Below the pieces are notes generated by a model. That model was given only the letters and a program-made list of their open reading frames with translations. It did no database searches and was not told the DNA's origin. From Arthrobacter sp. SLBN-112 (GTDB taxonomy: Bacteria; Actinomycetota; Actinomycetes; Actinomycetales; Micrococcaceae): a stretch of 64,000 nt of DNA. The stretch is from the NCBI RefSeq assembly GCF_006715225.1, contig NZ_VFMU01000001.1, forward strand, positions 2,046,001 through 2,110,000. Reading direction: 5' to 3'. Below, one piece after another: positions 8,056 through 17,528 of this stretch; position 1 is the stretch's first letter; each line of letters opens with the position of its first letter. Position numbers and translations under genes: made by a program.

Positions 8056-11000
8056 CTATTCCCGCGGACTCAATCCGATAAAGGCCCCCAACTCCTCCAG
8101 GGCGGCAGGCTTGTTCGGCATGTAGCTGGTGAGTTCGGGGGAGCGGATGATGACAGCCCGCCACTGGCCGCGGGATACCGCCACGTTGATGCGGTTCCGG
8201 TTCAGCAGGAACTCCGCGCCGCGCGGTGCCTCTGACACCGCCGAACATGCCATGGAAACCAGCACCACCGGAGCTTCCTGGCCCTGGAATTTGTCCACCG
8301 TGCCCACCCGGACATCAGACAGCCCGGCCTCTGCCAGGTTCCTGCGGATCAGGTGGACCTGGGCGTTGTAGGCGGCCACCACCAGTAGATCCTGTTGCTC
8401 TAAGGGACGGGCGTCGCTGTCCGGACCGCACGTCCATTTCAAGCCCAGGTGGCGGCGGACCTGGTGAACCACTTCCCCGGCTTCTTCCTTCGATGCAGTG
8501 GTGTTGCCGCGGTGGTTGACGAACACCGTCTCCACCCCGGGTGCAAGGACCTCCAGTTCACGGAGGGACGCGGCAGGAGCTGACTTCAGCTTTCCTTCGT
8601 AGCTGAGGTTCGACACTGCCCGGCACAGCTCCGGATGCATCCGCCACGTATCGGCCAGGAAGTAGCCCAGGTTCGCGGGCAGTGTGGCGTGCCCGGCCGC
8701 GAGCCAGCCGAGGGCGGATTCATCCACTGGTTCCGGGTGCGCCCCTTGGGTGACTTGCGGGAGCTGCTGGGGGTCGCCCAGCAGGAGCAGCCGCCTGCCG
8801 GCACGGCTGACCGCCAGGGTGTTGGCCAGGCAGAACTGGCCCGCCTCGTCAATGACCAGGAGATCAAGGGACCCGGCAGGGACTTCCTTGCCGGTCATGG
8901 TCCACGCGGTGCCGCCCACCAGGCATCCGCCGGCTGATGTGAGCAGGCGGGACACGTCGCCTTCCGAAGTGAGGCTCCAGGGAACCGGATGAGGAGCGGC
9001 CAGTTTCTTGGCCACCACCTGCGGATTCACTCCGCCGGTCTCGATGGCCCGGCAAAGCAGGTTTTCCACCACGTTGTGGGACTGGGCCACCACTCCGATC
9101 TTCCAGCCTTCAGCCACCAGCCTGCCAATGATATGGGCCCCCACGTAGGTCTTGCCCGTTCCTGGCGGGCCTTGGACGGCGAGGTAGGAATGGTCCAAGT
9201 CCTGCAAGGACTCGATAATGGCCCCGGCGTAATCGGCGGCGCCATCGTCCCCATGCTGGACCTCTGCCGGCCCTGGCAACGAGCGGAACCGCGGCGGCAG
9301 CTTGCGCAGGATGTCCAGGCCCGGCTGCGAGGGAAGGGACGGCACGGAGGAACCGACTGCGGAGGCTATTTCCGCGATGGCAGCTTCAATGCTGGCAGTC
9401 CCCAGCGGCTGGTCCTCGGTCAGTGCCACCGGCAAGTGCGGATAGGCGCGGACCTTTCCGGACTCCCGCTCTGCAATCGTGAGGAAGTGCTCCGGGCCGT
9501 CCGGCGCCGCCTCCAGATCGCTGATCCTGGTGCCGAATGAGTAGGCCCTGGTCCCGGTCGCAGCCTCCGGAGCGGTCATGCCATCAGGTCCGGGGGCGTC
9601 GTACACGCGGCACCAGCTGGAGTCAGCCCGGAAATCGGAGCCTTCCGTCATGGTGCCCCGCAATCTCAGGACGCGGGTCTGCATCCGTTCCCGGGGCTTG
9701 GCCAACGCCCAGTCGGACACTACTTCCGCTGATGACACAACGAACACGTTCCGCTGGTCGGACCAGTTTTCCAGCGGTGCCTCGACCCGGTCGAAGTGCT
9801 GCCACCAGAACTGCTTGCGCTCACGCCGGTGATATCCGGTGGCGGCCGCCACCATGGCGATGGCGCGCTCGTCATCAGTCCAGGGGCGGTCGTCCGGCAG
9901 GCCGGCAAGATATCCGCGGAGCCTGCTTTCCACCGGCGTCTCCTCGGCAGGGTCTGCGTCATCCGAGCCGGTTGCTGCCGGAGCCGGAACGTGGGCTGGC
10001 TGCGGAGCAGCATGACGGGGATCGGCAGCCTCCGCTCCGCCACCTTGCCTGCCACCGGCTCCTGCTCCCAACTGGAGCAACCAGTCCCGCAGCCGAAGGG
10101 TGGAGAGGCAGTCGTACTGGTTGTAGTCGGAAATCGAGGCAAGGATGGTGTCGGCTTCGTCCCGGCGCCCCTCGTCGCGTGCGGCGCAGTAGGCGGCATA
10201 GGCCACCACGGAAGCACCAGCATCCTTGACGTCACCGGACCGGAGGTTGTCCTCCATGTACAGCGGTTCCAGCTTCTTGATGGAGTACGACGCTTCCGAG
10301 ATCCGGAGGGAATGCCGCACCGTTGCGTACAGGTCCACCAGCAGCCCCTGTCGGAGCCAGTCATCAACCGTGTCCTCGCCGGCCTGGTGCACGAGGGAGA
10401 GATTCCGCAGCGCCGTCTTTTCGTATGGGGCGTAGTGGTACACGTGCATGTCCGGATACCGGGCACGCCGCTTCTCCACGTAGTCCAGGAAGTCCAGGAA
10501 GGCGCGGCGTTCCCCGGAACGGGAGTGTGCCCAGAACGGGCGGAACACCGGCTCGCTTTCCGTTCCCGCAACCGGCGCCTCGACCACGCCGAAGAGGTAT
10601 TCAATGCCCCAGGCGCCTGTGGCGGGTTCCTGCCACAGCGGATCGCCCTCGAAGTCGAAGAAGATGTCCCCGGCACTGGGTGCAGGCAACGATCCGATGG
10701 TGTGGTCAGGCAGGACCGTGTAGGAGACCGTGTGCGGCAGGCCATCCTTGGTAAACGTCCGCGAGCCGGCCGGCTGCTCCAGGCCCAGCTGCATCCGTGC
10801 CTGCGCCCGGAGCCGGACCACTGAGTTCCTGGCCTCGCCGGCTGGCATGGCCGCGAGTTCATCGATGGTGGTGATGTTTGCGTCATGGAGTTTCCGCCGC
10901 TGGACCACGGACATGCCCGCAACCATCAGCAGGTCCCGGTGGAGCTGCACCTGCTCCGCACAATAGTCGCAGCGCCCGCAATGCACGATGCCGTCCTGCT

Positions 11001-11715
11001 GCCACTGCACAGGGACGTCAGCGGCCCTGTGGCCGGCTGTGAGTTGGCGGAAGCGCCGCCGTCGCTCGCGGAAGACGGGCAGCAGGTCCGGCAGGGAATG
11101 GCTGCTCCGCAGCCAGTCGTCGCCGAGGCGGGTGCCGAGCACCAGCGTGACGACGGGCGAGGGATCCAGCCCCATCCCGAGGAGCTGGTCGCCGTAGGCC
11201 GCAAGCTGCAGTAATGCGCCTACCTTTGCGTGCCGAGCGAGCTTGGTGTCCCAAACCCCGTAACGGCCCGCACTCCCGGTACCCGCGGCCTCGTTGACCA
11301 GGAAATCCGCGTAGCCCAGGAATTCGCCGTCGAAGAAGGTGGCCTGAAATACGACGTCCGCTCCGGATCTTAGGGCGAGTTCGGTCTCTGCGTGTTTGGC
11401 CTGCAGCTCGCCACGTAGGTTGTCGCCGCGCTCCAGCGAGTAGACGCCCGACCCGCGGCTGGCATCCCATTTGCCGTACTTGGCCACCAGGCTTGCGAGC
11501 ACGGTCTGCTCGTGCCGATCGCCCAGCTCACCGGCACGCCTCTGCATCTCATCAGCGGGGAACTCTGCCTTGGGAGCGCGTCCCAGCTTTTCGTCCAGGA
11601 TGCTGAGCGTACGGTATTCACACTCGGATGCAGCAACAAGGTCGCTGGCTGAGAAGACCAGGTCCGGCGGCGCAGCGGATCCGTCATGACCAACGGCAGC
11701 GTCCAGCAGAAACAC
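8056..11715 (-). CDS. TM0106-family RecB-like nuclease fused to an SF1 DNA2/NAM7-type helicase
   Basis: A 1219-residue protein. The N-terminal about 550 residues form a RecB-like nuclease of the TM0106 family: DLVAASECEYRT at the start, a CGRCDYC cysteine cluster (with a later Cys, a possible Fe-S site), and FFDFEGDP followed by a YNQYDC region typical of an RNase H-like nuclease. The C-terminal part is an SF1B helicase with Walker A GPPGTGKT near residue 847, Walker B-like DEAGQF near 952, and late motifs GTVDKFQGQEAPVV and NVAVSR. The role is presumably DNA repair or processing of nucleic acid. GTG start with GGGGAGG upstream. It is a stand-alone gene; both flanks are unrelated. Confidence 0.9.
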   Translation of the reverse strand: MFLLDAAVGHDGSAAPPDLVFSASDLVAASECEYRTLSILDEKLGRAPKAEFPADEMQRRAGELGDRHEQTVLASLVAKYGKWDASRGSGVYSLERGDNLRGELQAKHAETELALRSGADVVFQATFFDGEFLGYADFLVNEAAGTGSAGRYGVWDTKLARHAKVGALLQLAAYGDQLLGMGLDPSPVVTLVLGTRLGDDWLRSSHSLPDLLPVFRERRRRFRQLTAGHRAADVPVQWQQDGIVHCGRCDYCAEQVQLHRDLLMVAGMSVVQRRKLHDANITTIDELAAMPAGEARNSVVRLRAQARMQLGLEQPAGSRTFTKDGLPHTVSYTVLPDHTIGSLPAPSAGDIFFDFEGDPLWQEPATGAWGIEYLFGVVEAPVAGTESEPVFRPFWAHSRSGERRAFLDFLDYVEKRRARYPDMHVYHYAPYEKTALRNLSLVHQAGEDTVDDWLRQGLLVDLYATVRHSLRISEASYSIKKLEPLYMEDNLRSGDVKDAGASVVAYAAYCAARDEGRRDEADTILASISDYNQYDCLSTLRLRDWLLQLGAGAGGRQGGGAEAADPRHAAPQPAHVPAPAATGSDDADPAEETPVESRLRGYLAGLPDDRPWTDDERAIAMVAAATGYHRRERKQFWWQHFDRVEAPLENWSDQRNVFVVSSAEVVSDWALAKPRERMQTRVLRLRGTMTEGSDFRADSSWCRVYDAPGPDGMTAPEAATGTRAYSFGTRISDLEAAPDGPEHFLTIAERESGKVRAYPHLPVALTEDQPLGTASIEAAIAEIASAVGSSVPSLPSQPGLDILRKLPPRFRSLPGPAEVQHGDDGAADYAGAIIESLQDLDHSYLAVQGPPGTGKTYVGAHIIGRLVAEGWKIGVVAQSHNVVENLLCRAIETGGVNPQVVAKKLAAPHPVPWSLTSEGDVSRLLTSAGGCLVGGTAWTMTGKEVPAGSLDLLVIDEAGQFCLANTLAVSRAGRRLLLLGDPQQLPQVTQGAHPEPVDESALGWLAAGHATLPANLGYFLADTWRMHPELCRAVSNLSYEGKLKSAPAASLRELEVLAPGVETVFVNHRGNTTASKEEAGEVVHQVRRHLGLKWTCGPDSDARPLEQQDLLVVAAYNAQVHLIRRNLAEAGLSDVRVGTVDKFQGQEAPVVLVSMACSAVSEAPRGAEFLLNRNRINVAVSRGQWRAVIIRSPELTSYMPNKPAALEELGAFIGLSPRE

Positions 11716-11858
11716 GGGGCCTCCCCAACTGTTTGCGGGCCCGGAGACGATTCCCCTGGCCTGTAATCAAACCTAGCAAGAGGGACTGACAAACAGACTC
11801 CGGATCATGACATACGTCTCTTGGGCCGGGCCGGGCCGGGAACGGAGCGCGACTTCAG

Positions 11859-12584
11859 CTACGCGAGACGCGCAACGCTCCGCCGGGAGGGACGCTGGGC
11901 CGCGCCGTCGGAGAACAGTTCCGGGGTGGATTCCTGGATCCGCTGCACATCCTCGAAGACGGCGCGGAGGTGAAGCCGCAGGCTGCTGTCCGCATCGGAA
12001 AGGTCATTGGCTTCGAGCGCGTCCACCACCGCCGTGTGCTGCCCAATCAGCGTGGAAACAGGCCGGGTGTCCAGCAGGCTCATGCGGCGCGCCCGATCCA
12101 GGTGCGCCTTGGCCGAGTTGACCGCGCTCCAGGCGGACTCGTGTCCCGCCAGGCGCAGGAGTTCCCGGTGGAAGTCCTCGTCCAAGCGGAAAAATCCCTC
12201 CACGTCACCGGCAGCGTCAGCATCGGTCTGTGCCTGGAGGATTCCCCGCAGGCTGGCGATGCCTGCGGGATCCACGGCAAGATCGCGAAGCGACGCGCAC
12301 TCGATGGCCTCGCGAACGAACTGCGCCTCGGAGACACGCGCCAGGTCCACCAACGAGACGAAGGATCCGATCTGGGGAAAAACCTGAACCAGACCTTCCT
12401 CCCGAAGCAGGATGAGGCTTTCGCGCACCGGCGTGCGGCTAACTCCCAGTTCCTGCGCCAATTCGTTCTCAGACAGGGGCTCCCCGGGTGGCAGTTGCAG
12501 CGAGATGATCCGGCTCCGAAGCGTCTCCAGCGTTTGGTCGCGCACCGAAAGCCGGGGGGAAGCACCTCTTTTGTCCATTGCCAT
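11859..12584 (-). CDS. GntR/FadR-family regulator of the adjacent sugar-acid operon
   Basis: A 241-residue protein. The N-terminal winged helix (LRSRIISLQLPPGEPLSENELAQELGVSRTPVRE) is followed by an FCD effector domain with the metal-binding pattern (DEDFHREL, then QHTAVVDALEANDLSDA). FadR-subfamily regulators respond to sugar acids or organic acids. It is divergent from the 12776-19616 operon, so it most likely controls that operon and itself. The start is read from a TAGACT hexamer exactly 6 bases upstream of the ATG, which implies a leaderless message; an inner ATG two codons on is also possible. Confidence 0.9.
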   Translation of the reverse strand: MAMDKRGASPRLSVRDQTLETLRSRIISLQLPPGEPLSENELAQELGVSRTPVRESLILLREEGLVQVFPQIGSFVSLVDLARVSEAQFVREAIECASLRDLAVDPAGIASLRGILQAQTDADAAGDVEGFFRLDEDFHRELLRLAGHESAWSAVNSAKAHLDRARRMSLLDTRPVSTLIGQHTAVVDALEANDLSDADSSLRLHLRAVFEDVQRIQESTPELFSDGAAQRPSRRSVARLA

Positions 12585-12590
12585 GCCATC

Positions 12591-12596
12591 AGTCTA
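12591..12596 (-). promoter_or_regulatory. candidate -10 element of the GntR gene (leaderless)
   Basis: Minus-strand TAGACT ends 6 bases before the ATG at 12584. Confidence 0.55.
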
Positions 12597-12601
12597 GCCC
12601 G

Positions 12602-12637
12602 TTGACACACTAGAATGGTAGTACTTGTATGGTAGTA
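12602..12637 (+). promoter_or_regulatory. promoter and probable GntR operator of the sugar-acid operon
   Basis: TTGACA (12602-12607), a 17-base spacer and TTGTAT (12625-12630) form a good rightward promoter. The 9-base direct repeat ATGGTAGTA occurs at 12615-12623 and 12629-12637 and overlaps the -10. FadR-type proteins bind TGGTnnnACCA-like half-sites, so these repeats are the best operator candidates. They also sit just upstream of the regulator's own promoter. Confidence 0.6.
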
Positions 12638-12775
12638 GAACACAGCGTGCTGCCGGTCACTGACGCCCTCACAACCCAAGGCTTCCACCCGCCAGCCCAC
12701 AGCCTTTTCACTGTTTACATTCCCCTTCATACTCCTCACTCCCGTTCGACAGCATCACCTGCAAAGGAGCAACTG

Positions 12776-14170
12776 ATGACCGAAAGCATTGCCCCACCCA
12801 CCAGCAGCCGGGCCGAGGCCCGCAACACCCGCGACCTTGCCAAGGTGGCCGTCTCCGGCTGGCTCGGCACGGCCATGGAATTCATGGACTTCCAGCTCTA
12901 CTCCCTGGCAGCAGCCATCGTCTTCAACAAGATCTTCTTCCCGGATGTCAGCCCAGTCATCGGCCTGATTGCCGCCATGGCCACCTACGGCGTGGGGTAT
13001 GTCGCCCGCCTCTTCGGCGCCATCTACTTTGGCCGTATGGGTGACCGGATCGGCCGCAAGAAGGTCCTGTACATCACCATCGCGTTGATGGGCGCCTCGA
13101 CCACCCTGATCGGTGTTCTGCCCACCTACGCCATGGTGGGCATCTGGGCGCCCATCCTCCTGGTGGCACTGCGCCTCATCCAGGGCTTCGGAGCCGGCGC
13201 GGAAATCGCGGGCGCAACGGTCATGCTTGCGGAATTCGCATCGGCCCGCCGGCGCGGCATCATCTCCTCCCTGGTCTGCCTGGGCACCAACTCCGGAACC
13301 CTTGGCGCCTCGGCACTGTGGGCCATCCTGGTGAGCTCGCTGTCGCAAGAGGACCTGTTGAGCTGGGGCTGGCGTATTCCGTTCCTGGCCAGCTTCGTGA
13401 TCATGCTGTTCGCCGTTTGGATCCGCCGCTCCATCAAGGAAAGCCCGGTCTTCGAGCAGCGCGCCGACGTGGTTGACGGCGTGGCCCTCACCAAGGAGAA
13501 GATCAAGAGCGCCGCCAAGGCCCCTGAGCTCGCCGGAACCAGCACCATCGAAGCTGCCCTGCACCAAAAGAAGGGCAAGTCCTTCCTGATCGCGTTGGGC
13601 CTGCGCTTCGGCCAGGCCGGCAACTCCGGATTGGTGCAGACCTTCCTGGTGGGCTACCTGGCTACGGTCCTGATGACGGACAAGAGCGTGGGCACCAATG
13701 CGATTATGTATGGCTCACTCCTCGGCTTCATCACCATCCCGGTGGTTGGCCTCCTCGGTGACCGCTTCGGCCGCCGTCCGCTGTACCTGGTGCTCAGCGC
13801 GCTAACTGCCCTGTACGCCATTCCGATGATGCTCATGATCACCAGCGGCGACGCCGCCCTCATTACCATCGCCATGGTCATCGGACTGAACCTCGGCGTG
13901 CTCAGCCTGTTCGCCATGGAAAGCGTCACCATGGCAGAGTTCTTCGGAGCCCGTACCCGCTTCACCCAACTGGCCCTCGCCAAGGAAATCGGCGGCATCC
14001 TGGCCACAGCCATCGGCCCGCTGCTGGCAGCCACCCTCACCGCCGTCACCGGACACTGGTGGCCGCTCGCCGCAATGCTCATCGGCTACTCACTGATCAC
14101 CCTGGTCTCCGCCGCCGTTGGCCCCGAAGTCCGCGGCCGCGACATGGTCCGCCTCGAGGACGCCGTATGA
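12776..14170 (+). CDS. MFS transporter of the metabolite:H+ symporter (MHS) family
   Basis: A 464-residue polytopic membrane protein. It shows the MHS-type N-terminus (SGWLGTAMEFMDFQLYS), the loop 2-3 motif GRMGDRIGRKKVLY, the RLIQGFGAGAEIAGA segment and a second-half DRFGRRPLYL. MHS members take up organic acids and sugar acids with protons. AAAGGAG at 12764-12770 sets the start; longer in-frame starts fall inside the promoter. It is the first gene of the operon and overlaps the next gene by ATGA, so it is the likely importer of the sugar acid degraded by the downstream enzymes. Confidence 0.9.
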   Translation: MTESIAPPTSSRAEARNTRDLAKVAVSGWLGTAMEFMDFQLYSLAAAIVFNKIFFPDVSPVIGLIAAMATYGVGYVARLFGAIYFGRMGDRIGRKKVLYITIALMGASTTLIGVLPTYAMVGIWAPILLVALRLIQGFGAGAEIAGATVMLAEFASARRRGIISSLVCLGTNSGTLGASALWAILVSSLSQEDLLSWGWRIPFLASFVIMLFAVWIRRSIKESPVFEQRADVVDGVALTKEKIKSAAKAPELAGTSTIEAALHQKKGKSFLIALGLRFGQAGNSGLVQTFLVGYLATVLMTDKSVGTNAIMYGSLLGFITIPVVGLLGDRFGRRPLYLVLSALTALYAIPMMLMITSGDAALITIAMVIGLNLGVLSLFAMESVTMAEFFGARTRFTQLALAKEIGGILATAIGPLLAATLTAVTGHWWPLAAMLIGYSLITLVSAAVGPEVRGRDMVRLEDAV

Positions 14171-15195
14171 AGGCCGTCGTCGTCCATGGCGCCAATGACC
14201 TGCGCATCGACGACCGGCCGGAGCCGGTAGCCGGCCCGGGAGAGGTAGTGCTCGACGTCGAATGGGGCGGCATCTGCGGAAGTGACCTTTCGTACTGGCG
14301 GCACGGAGCGTCCGGCACGGCGGCACTGAAGTCACCGCTCGTCCTGGGACACGAAGTGGCGGGCCGCATCGCCAAGCTGGGTCCCGGCGTCGAACATTTG
14401 GAAGTGGGCCAGCCCGTGACGGTGCACCCGGCCGAACTGGTGGGGGACGGCGCCCTGCCGGAGCGCCTGCGGGGGCGGACCAACCTCTACCCGCAGATCC
14501 GCTACTTCGGCTCCGCAGCATTCGATCCGCACACCGACGGCGGCTTCAGCGAACGCAAGCTGGCCAAGGCATTCCAGGTCCGTCCGCTGCCGGACGGAGT
14601 GGACACGCTCCGCGGGGCACTGGCGGAGCCCCTCGCCGTCGCCATGCACGCGGTCAGCCGGGCCGGCAGCCTGCAAGGCCGCGACGTGCTGGTCAACGGT
14701 GCCGGGCCCATCGGCTCGCTGGTCACCGCGGCCGCCAAGTACGCCGGAGCACGAAGCGTTATTGCCACCGACATCAGCGACGCGTCCCTGCGGATTGCCC
14801 AGGCGATGGGCGCGGACGAGGTGCTCAACGTTTCGGATAACCCGCTTCCGGCAGACATGGAGCTTGTCTTCGAGGCCACCGGCATCCCGGCGGTCCTGGG
14901 GGGCGTCCTACGTGCCACGGCCCGCGGCGGCACGATCGTCCAGGTGGGCAACCTGCCCGGCACGCCGGCGGCGTCTGCGCTGGGGGACCTGGTCACCCGG
15001 GAAATCACCTGGATCGGGTCCTACAGGTTCGTGGACGAGATCACCGATGCGCTGCAGGCCATGAAGGACGGCCTGGACGTGTCGCCCGTCATCACCCACA
15101 CGTTTGGCATCGACGACGCGCAGCAAGCCATGCAAACCGCCGCCGACCCTGCCGCCGGCAGCAGCAAGGTCATGCTCCGGCTCAGCACGGACTGA
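14167..15195 (+). CDS. zinc-dependent alcohol dehydrogenase, probable L-gulonate 5-dehydrogenase (or L-idonate)
   Basis: A 342-residue medium-chain dehydrogenase. The catalytic zinc site is seen in GGICGSDLSYWRHG (Cys) and LGHEVAGRI (His-Glu). The GINGAG-type NAD loop is NGAGPIGSL at about residue 178. The structural four-cysteine zinc loop is absent: the region holds HPAELVGDG instead of a Cys cluster. It is closest in type to L-idonate/L-gulonate 5-dehydrogenases. In this operon an L-gulonate activity would yield D-fructuronate, the substrate of the reductase encoded downstream; idonate would yield 5-ketogluconate, for which no enzyme is present. Starts in ATGA overlap with the transporter. 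Confidence 0.82.
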   Translation: MKAVVVHGANDLRIDDRPEPVAGPGEVVLDVEWGGICGSDLSYWRHGASGTAALKSPLVLGHEVAGRIAKLGPGVEHLEVGQPVTVHPAELVGDGALPERLRGRTNLYPQIRYFGSAAFDPHTDGGFSERKLAKAFQVRPLPDGVDTLRGALAEPLAVAMHAVSRAGSLQGRDVLVNGAGPIGSLVTAAAKYAGARSVIATDISDASLRIAQAMGADEVLNVSDNPLPADMELVFEATGIPAVLGGVLRATARGGTIVQVGNLPGTPAASALGDLVTREITWIGSYRFVDEITDALQAMKDGLDVSPVITHTFGIDDAQQAMQTAADPAAGSSKVMLRLSTD

Positions 15196-15217
15196 CACCC
15201 GGAACAACCCACCCACC

Positions 15218-15279
15218 CAACTGAGTAGCAGTAAGTGTCGTTATGGCGGCTCATAACGACACTTACTGCGACCTACTTG
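15218..15279. repeat. long palindrome, type A, copy 2
   Basis: Arms of 28 bases (15218-15245 and 15252-15279) share AGTAAGTGTCGTTATG and pair with a few mismatches around a 6-base loop. The element is homologous to 7611-7680. It lies inside the sugar-acid operon, between the dehydrogenase and manD. Confidence 0.9.
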
Positions 15280-15309
15280 TATTAGCTACCACCACCAGAA
15301 GGACTCCCA

Positions 15310-16521
15310 GTGAAGATCACCGACGCACGGGTTGTGGTTTCGTCGCCCGGACGGAACTACGTCACGCTCGTAATTGAAACCGAGGACGGCATCACCGGCG
15401 TCGGCGACGCCACCCTGAACGGTCGCGAACTGGCTGTGGCCTCCTACCTCTCCGAGCACCTCTGCCCGCTGCTCATCGGCCGCGATGCCCGCCGCATCGA
15501 GGACGCCTGGCAGTACTTCTACAAGGGCGCCTACTGGCGCCGCGGCCCGGTGACCATGACCGCCATCGCGGCGATCGACGTCGCGCTCTGGGACATCAAG
15601 GGCAAGGCCGCCGGCATGCCCGTCTATGAACTCCTGGGCGGTGCGGCCCGCGAGGGCGTCATGGTCTACGGGCACGCCAGCGGCTCCTCCCTGGAGGACC
15701 TCAGCGCAGACTTCCACCACCACCTGGACCTTGGCTACAAGGCCATCCGTGCCCAAGCCGCCGTGCCGGGCCTGGACAAGACCTACGGCATCGCCCCCGT
15801 GGACGGAAAGCTGTACGAGCCGGCCAGCGGCAACGTGCCCCAGGAAGACACCTGGGAGACCACCGCCTACCTTGATTTTGCGCCGAAAATGATGGCCCAC
15901 GTCCGGAAGGAGTTCGGCTACGGCGTGCACGTCCTGCATGACGTCCACCACCGGCTGACTCCCATCGAGGCCGGCCGGCTGGGTGCCTCGCTGGAGCAGT
16001 ACCGTCCGTTCTGGATCGAGGATCCGACCCCGGCCGAGGACCAGTCCGCATTCCGGCTGATCCGCCAGCACACCACCACCCCTGTTGCCGTGGGGGAGGT
16101 GTTCAACTCGATCTGGGACTGCCAGCAGCTCATCACCGAACGCCTGATCGACTACATCCGGACCTCCGTCTCGCACGCCGGCGGCATCACGCACCTGCGC
16201 CGCATCTTCTCCCTCGCGGATCTTTACGGTGTCCGCTCGGGATCGCACGGCGCCGGCGACTTGTCCCCGGTCTCGTTCGCAGCTGCGCTGCACGTGGACA
16301 TGAGCATCCCCAATTTCGGCATCCAGGAATACATGGGCCACCGCGACCCGGCCGGTGAAGTCTTCACCACCTCCTACACCTTCGCCGACGGTTACATGCA
16401 CCCCGGGGACGCCCCGGGCCTGGGCGTTGAGTTCAACGAGGAAGCCGCAGCCCGGTTCCCCTTCGACCCCAAATACCTGCCGGTGAACCGGCGCCTGGAC
16501 GGATCGGTGCACGACTGGTGA
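15310..16521 (+). CDS. manD: D-mannonate dehydratase, enolase superfamily (ManD/RspA type)
   Basis: A 403-residue enolase-superfamily dehydratase. The N-terminus [16 protein letters not shown] is followed by [11 protein letters not shown] and by [20 protein letters not shown], which are hallmarks of the ManD subgroup. The metal-binding acidic residues of the barrel lie in HDVHH, WIEDPTP and VGEVFNS. ManD removes water from D-mannonate to give 2-keto-3-deoxy-D-gluconate (KDG). Some members act on D-gluconate or have very low activity, so the substrate rests partly on context. GTG start with AGAAGGA about 7 bases upstream; its stop overlaps the next start (GTGA). Confidence 0.9.
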   Translation: MKITDARVVVSSPGRNYVTLVIETEDGITGVGDATLNGRELAVASYLSEHLCPLLIGRDARRIEDAWQYFYKGAYWRRGPVTMTAIAAIDVALWDIKGKAAGMPVYELLGGAAREGVMVYGHASGSSLEDLSADFHHHLDLGYKAIRAQAAVPGLDKTYGIAPVDGKLYEPASGNVPQEDTWETTAYLDFAPKMMAHVRKEFGYGVHVLHDVHHRLTPIEAGRLGASLEQYRPFWIEDPTPAEDQSAFRLIRQHTTTPVAVGEVFNSIWDCQQLITERLIDYIRTSVSHAGGITHLRRIFSLADLYGVRSGSHGAGDLSPVSFAAALHVDMSIPNFGIQEYMGHRDPAGEVFTTSYTFADGYMHPGDAPGLGVEFNEEAAARFPFDPKYLPVNRRLDGSVHDW

Positions 16522-17528
16522 ACACTGCAGCCCAGGAATCCTTTGACGTGGTGGTGATGGGGGAGATCCTCGTTGAAGTCGCCACCGACCTTCCCTTTGC
16601 CCACGGCGTTCCCGCGCAGCTTGGCATCTCCGGCGATGCCCTCAACGTTGCCGCGGCCGCCGCCGCCGCGGGTGCCACAGTGGGTCTGCTGTCCGTGCTG
16701 ACAGACGACGAACTGGGCCAGGCGATAGCCGCCCGCGTCGCTGAGTTGGGCATCTCCACTGATCTCCTGAAATTCCGGCGCGGCCAGCAGGGCGTTTACC
16801 TGGTGCACAGCGATCCCGACGGAGAACGCGAATTTTCCTACGCCCGTACCGGCAGCGTGGGTTCATCGCTGGGGCCGGGTGACGTCGACCCGACAGTTTT
16901 CGCCGCAGCCGGGGCCGTGGTGGCGGGCGGCATCGCCTGCGCCATTTCGCCGAGGTCCCGCGCCGCCGTCGTCAAAGCTGCCGGCCTGGCCACCCGCTTT
17001 GTCTACGATCCGAACTTCCGTCCCCGCCTCACCACCAAGGAAGAGGCGACGGCGGCACTCACCTCCCTGGCGCCGCACGCCTTCCTGGTGACGCCGTCGT
17101 TCCCCGGTGAGACGGCGGCGCTGCTGGGCGTTTCCACCCCGGAGGAGGCAGCGGCCAGGCTGCACTCGCTGGGCGCCACCAATGTCGCCGTGACCTGCGG
17201 CGCGAAGGGAGTCCAGCTCGGATGGGGCGGTACCGGCGCGGACGCCGGATCTGCCTGGGTGCCGGCCATCCCGGCCCCCTCCGTAGTGGACCAGACCGGA
17301 GCAGGGGACGCCTTCGTTGGCACGCTGACCGCTCGCCTGGTGCTGGGCGAGGATCTTCCGACGGCGGCACGTTACGGGGCTGCCGCATCGTCGCTGGTGG
17401 TGGGCGGCAAGGGCGGTACGGGTTTCATCCCCACGTTCGAGCAGACCATGGCGCACGCCGCAACTGTTGCCGCCGGCACAAGCCCGGTCACCGGCACGGA
17501 AGAAGGAGCACTGCCATCGCACGCCTGA
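16518..17528 (+). CDS. kdgK: 2-keto-3-deoxygluconate kinase, PfkB family
   Basis: A 336-residue ribokinase-family sugar kinase. The N-terminal [13 protein letters not shown] leads into the [20 protein letters not shown] substrate region, and the C-terminal PfkB signature [13 protein letters not shown] carries the catalytic Asp. It would phosphorylate KDG to KDPG, joining mannonate dehydratase to the KDPG aldolase in the same operon. GTG start overlapping the manD stop by 4 bases. The 3' end contains the GAAGGAG ribosome site of the next gene and overlaps it by 13 bases. Confidence 0.9.
   Translation: MNTAAQESFDVVVMGEILVEVATDLPFAHGVPAQLGISGDALNVAAAAAAAGATVGLLSVLTDDELGQAIAARVAELGISTDLLKFRRGQQGVYLVHSDPDGEREFSYARTGSVGSSLGPGDVDPTVFAAAGAVVAGGIACAISPRSRAAVVKAAGLATRFVYDPNFRPRLTTKEEATAALTSLAPHAFLVTPSFPGETAALLGVSTPEEAAARLHSLGATNVAVTCGAKGVQLGWGGTGADAGSAWVPAIPAPSVVDQTGAGDAFVGTLTARLVLGEDLPTAARYGAAASSLVVGGKGGTGFIPTFEQTMAHAATVAAGTSPVTGTEEGALPSHA

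Noticed and set aside
17222..17515. Upstream extension of uxuB to an ATG within kdgK
   Set aside because: The extra about 98 residues are Arg/Gly/His-rich antisense-like noise overlapping kdgK; the ribosome site near 17505 points to a start at 17516.
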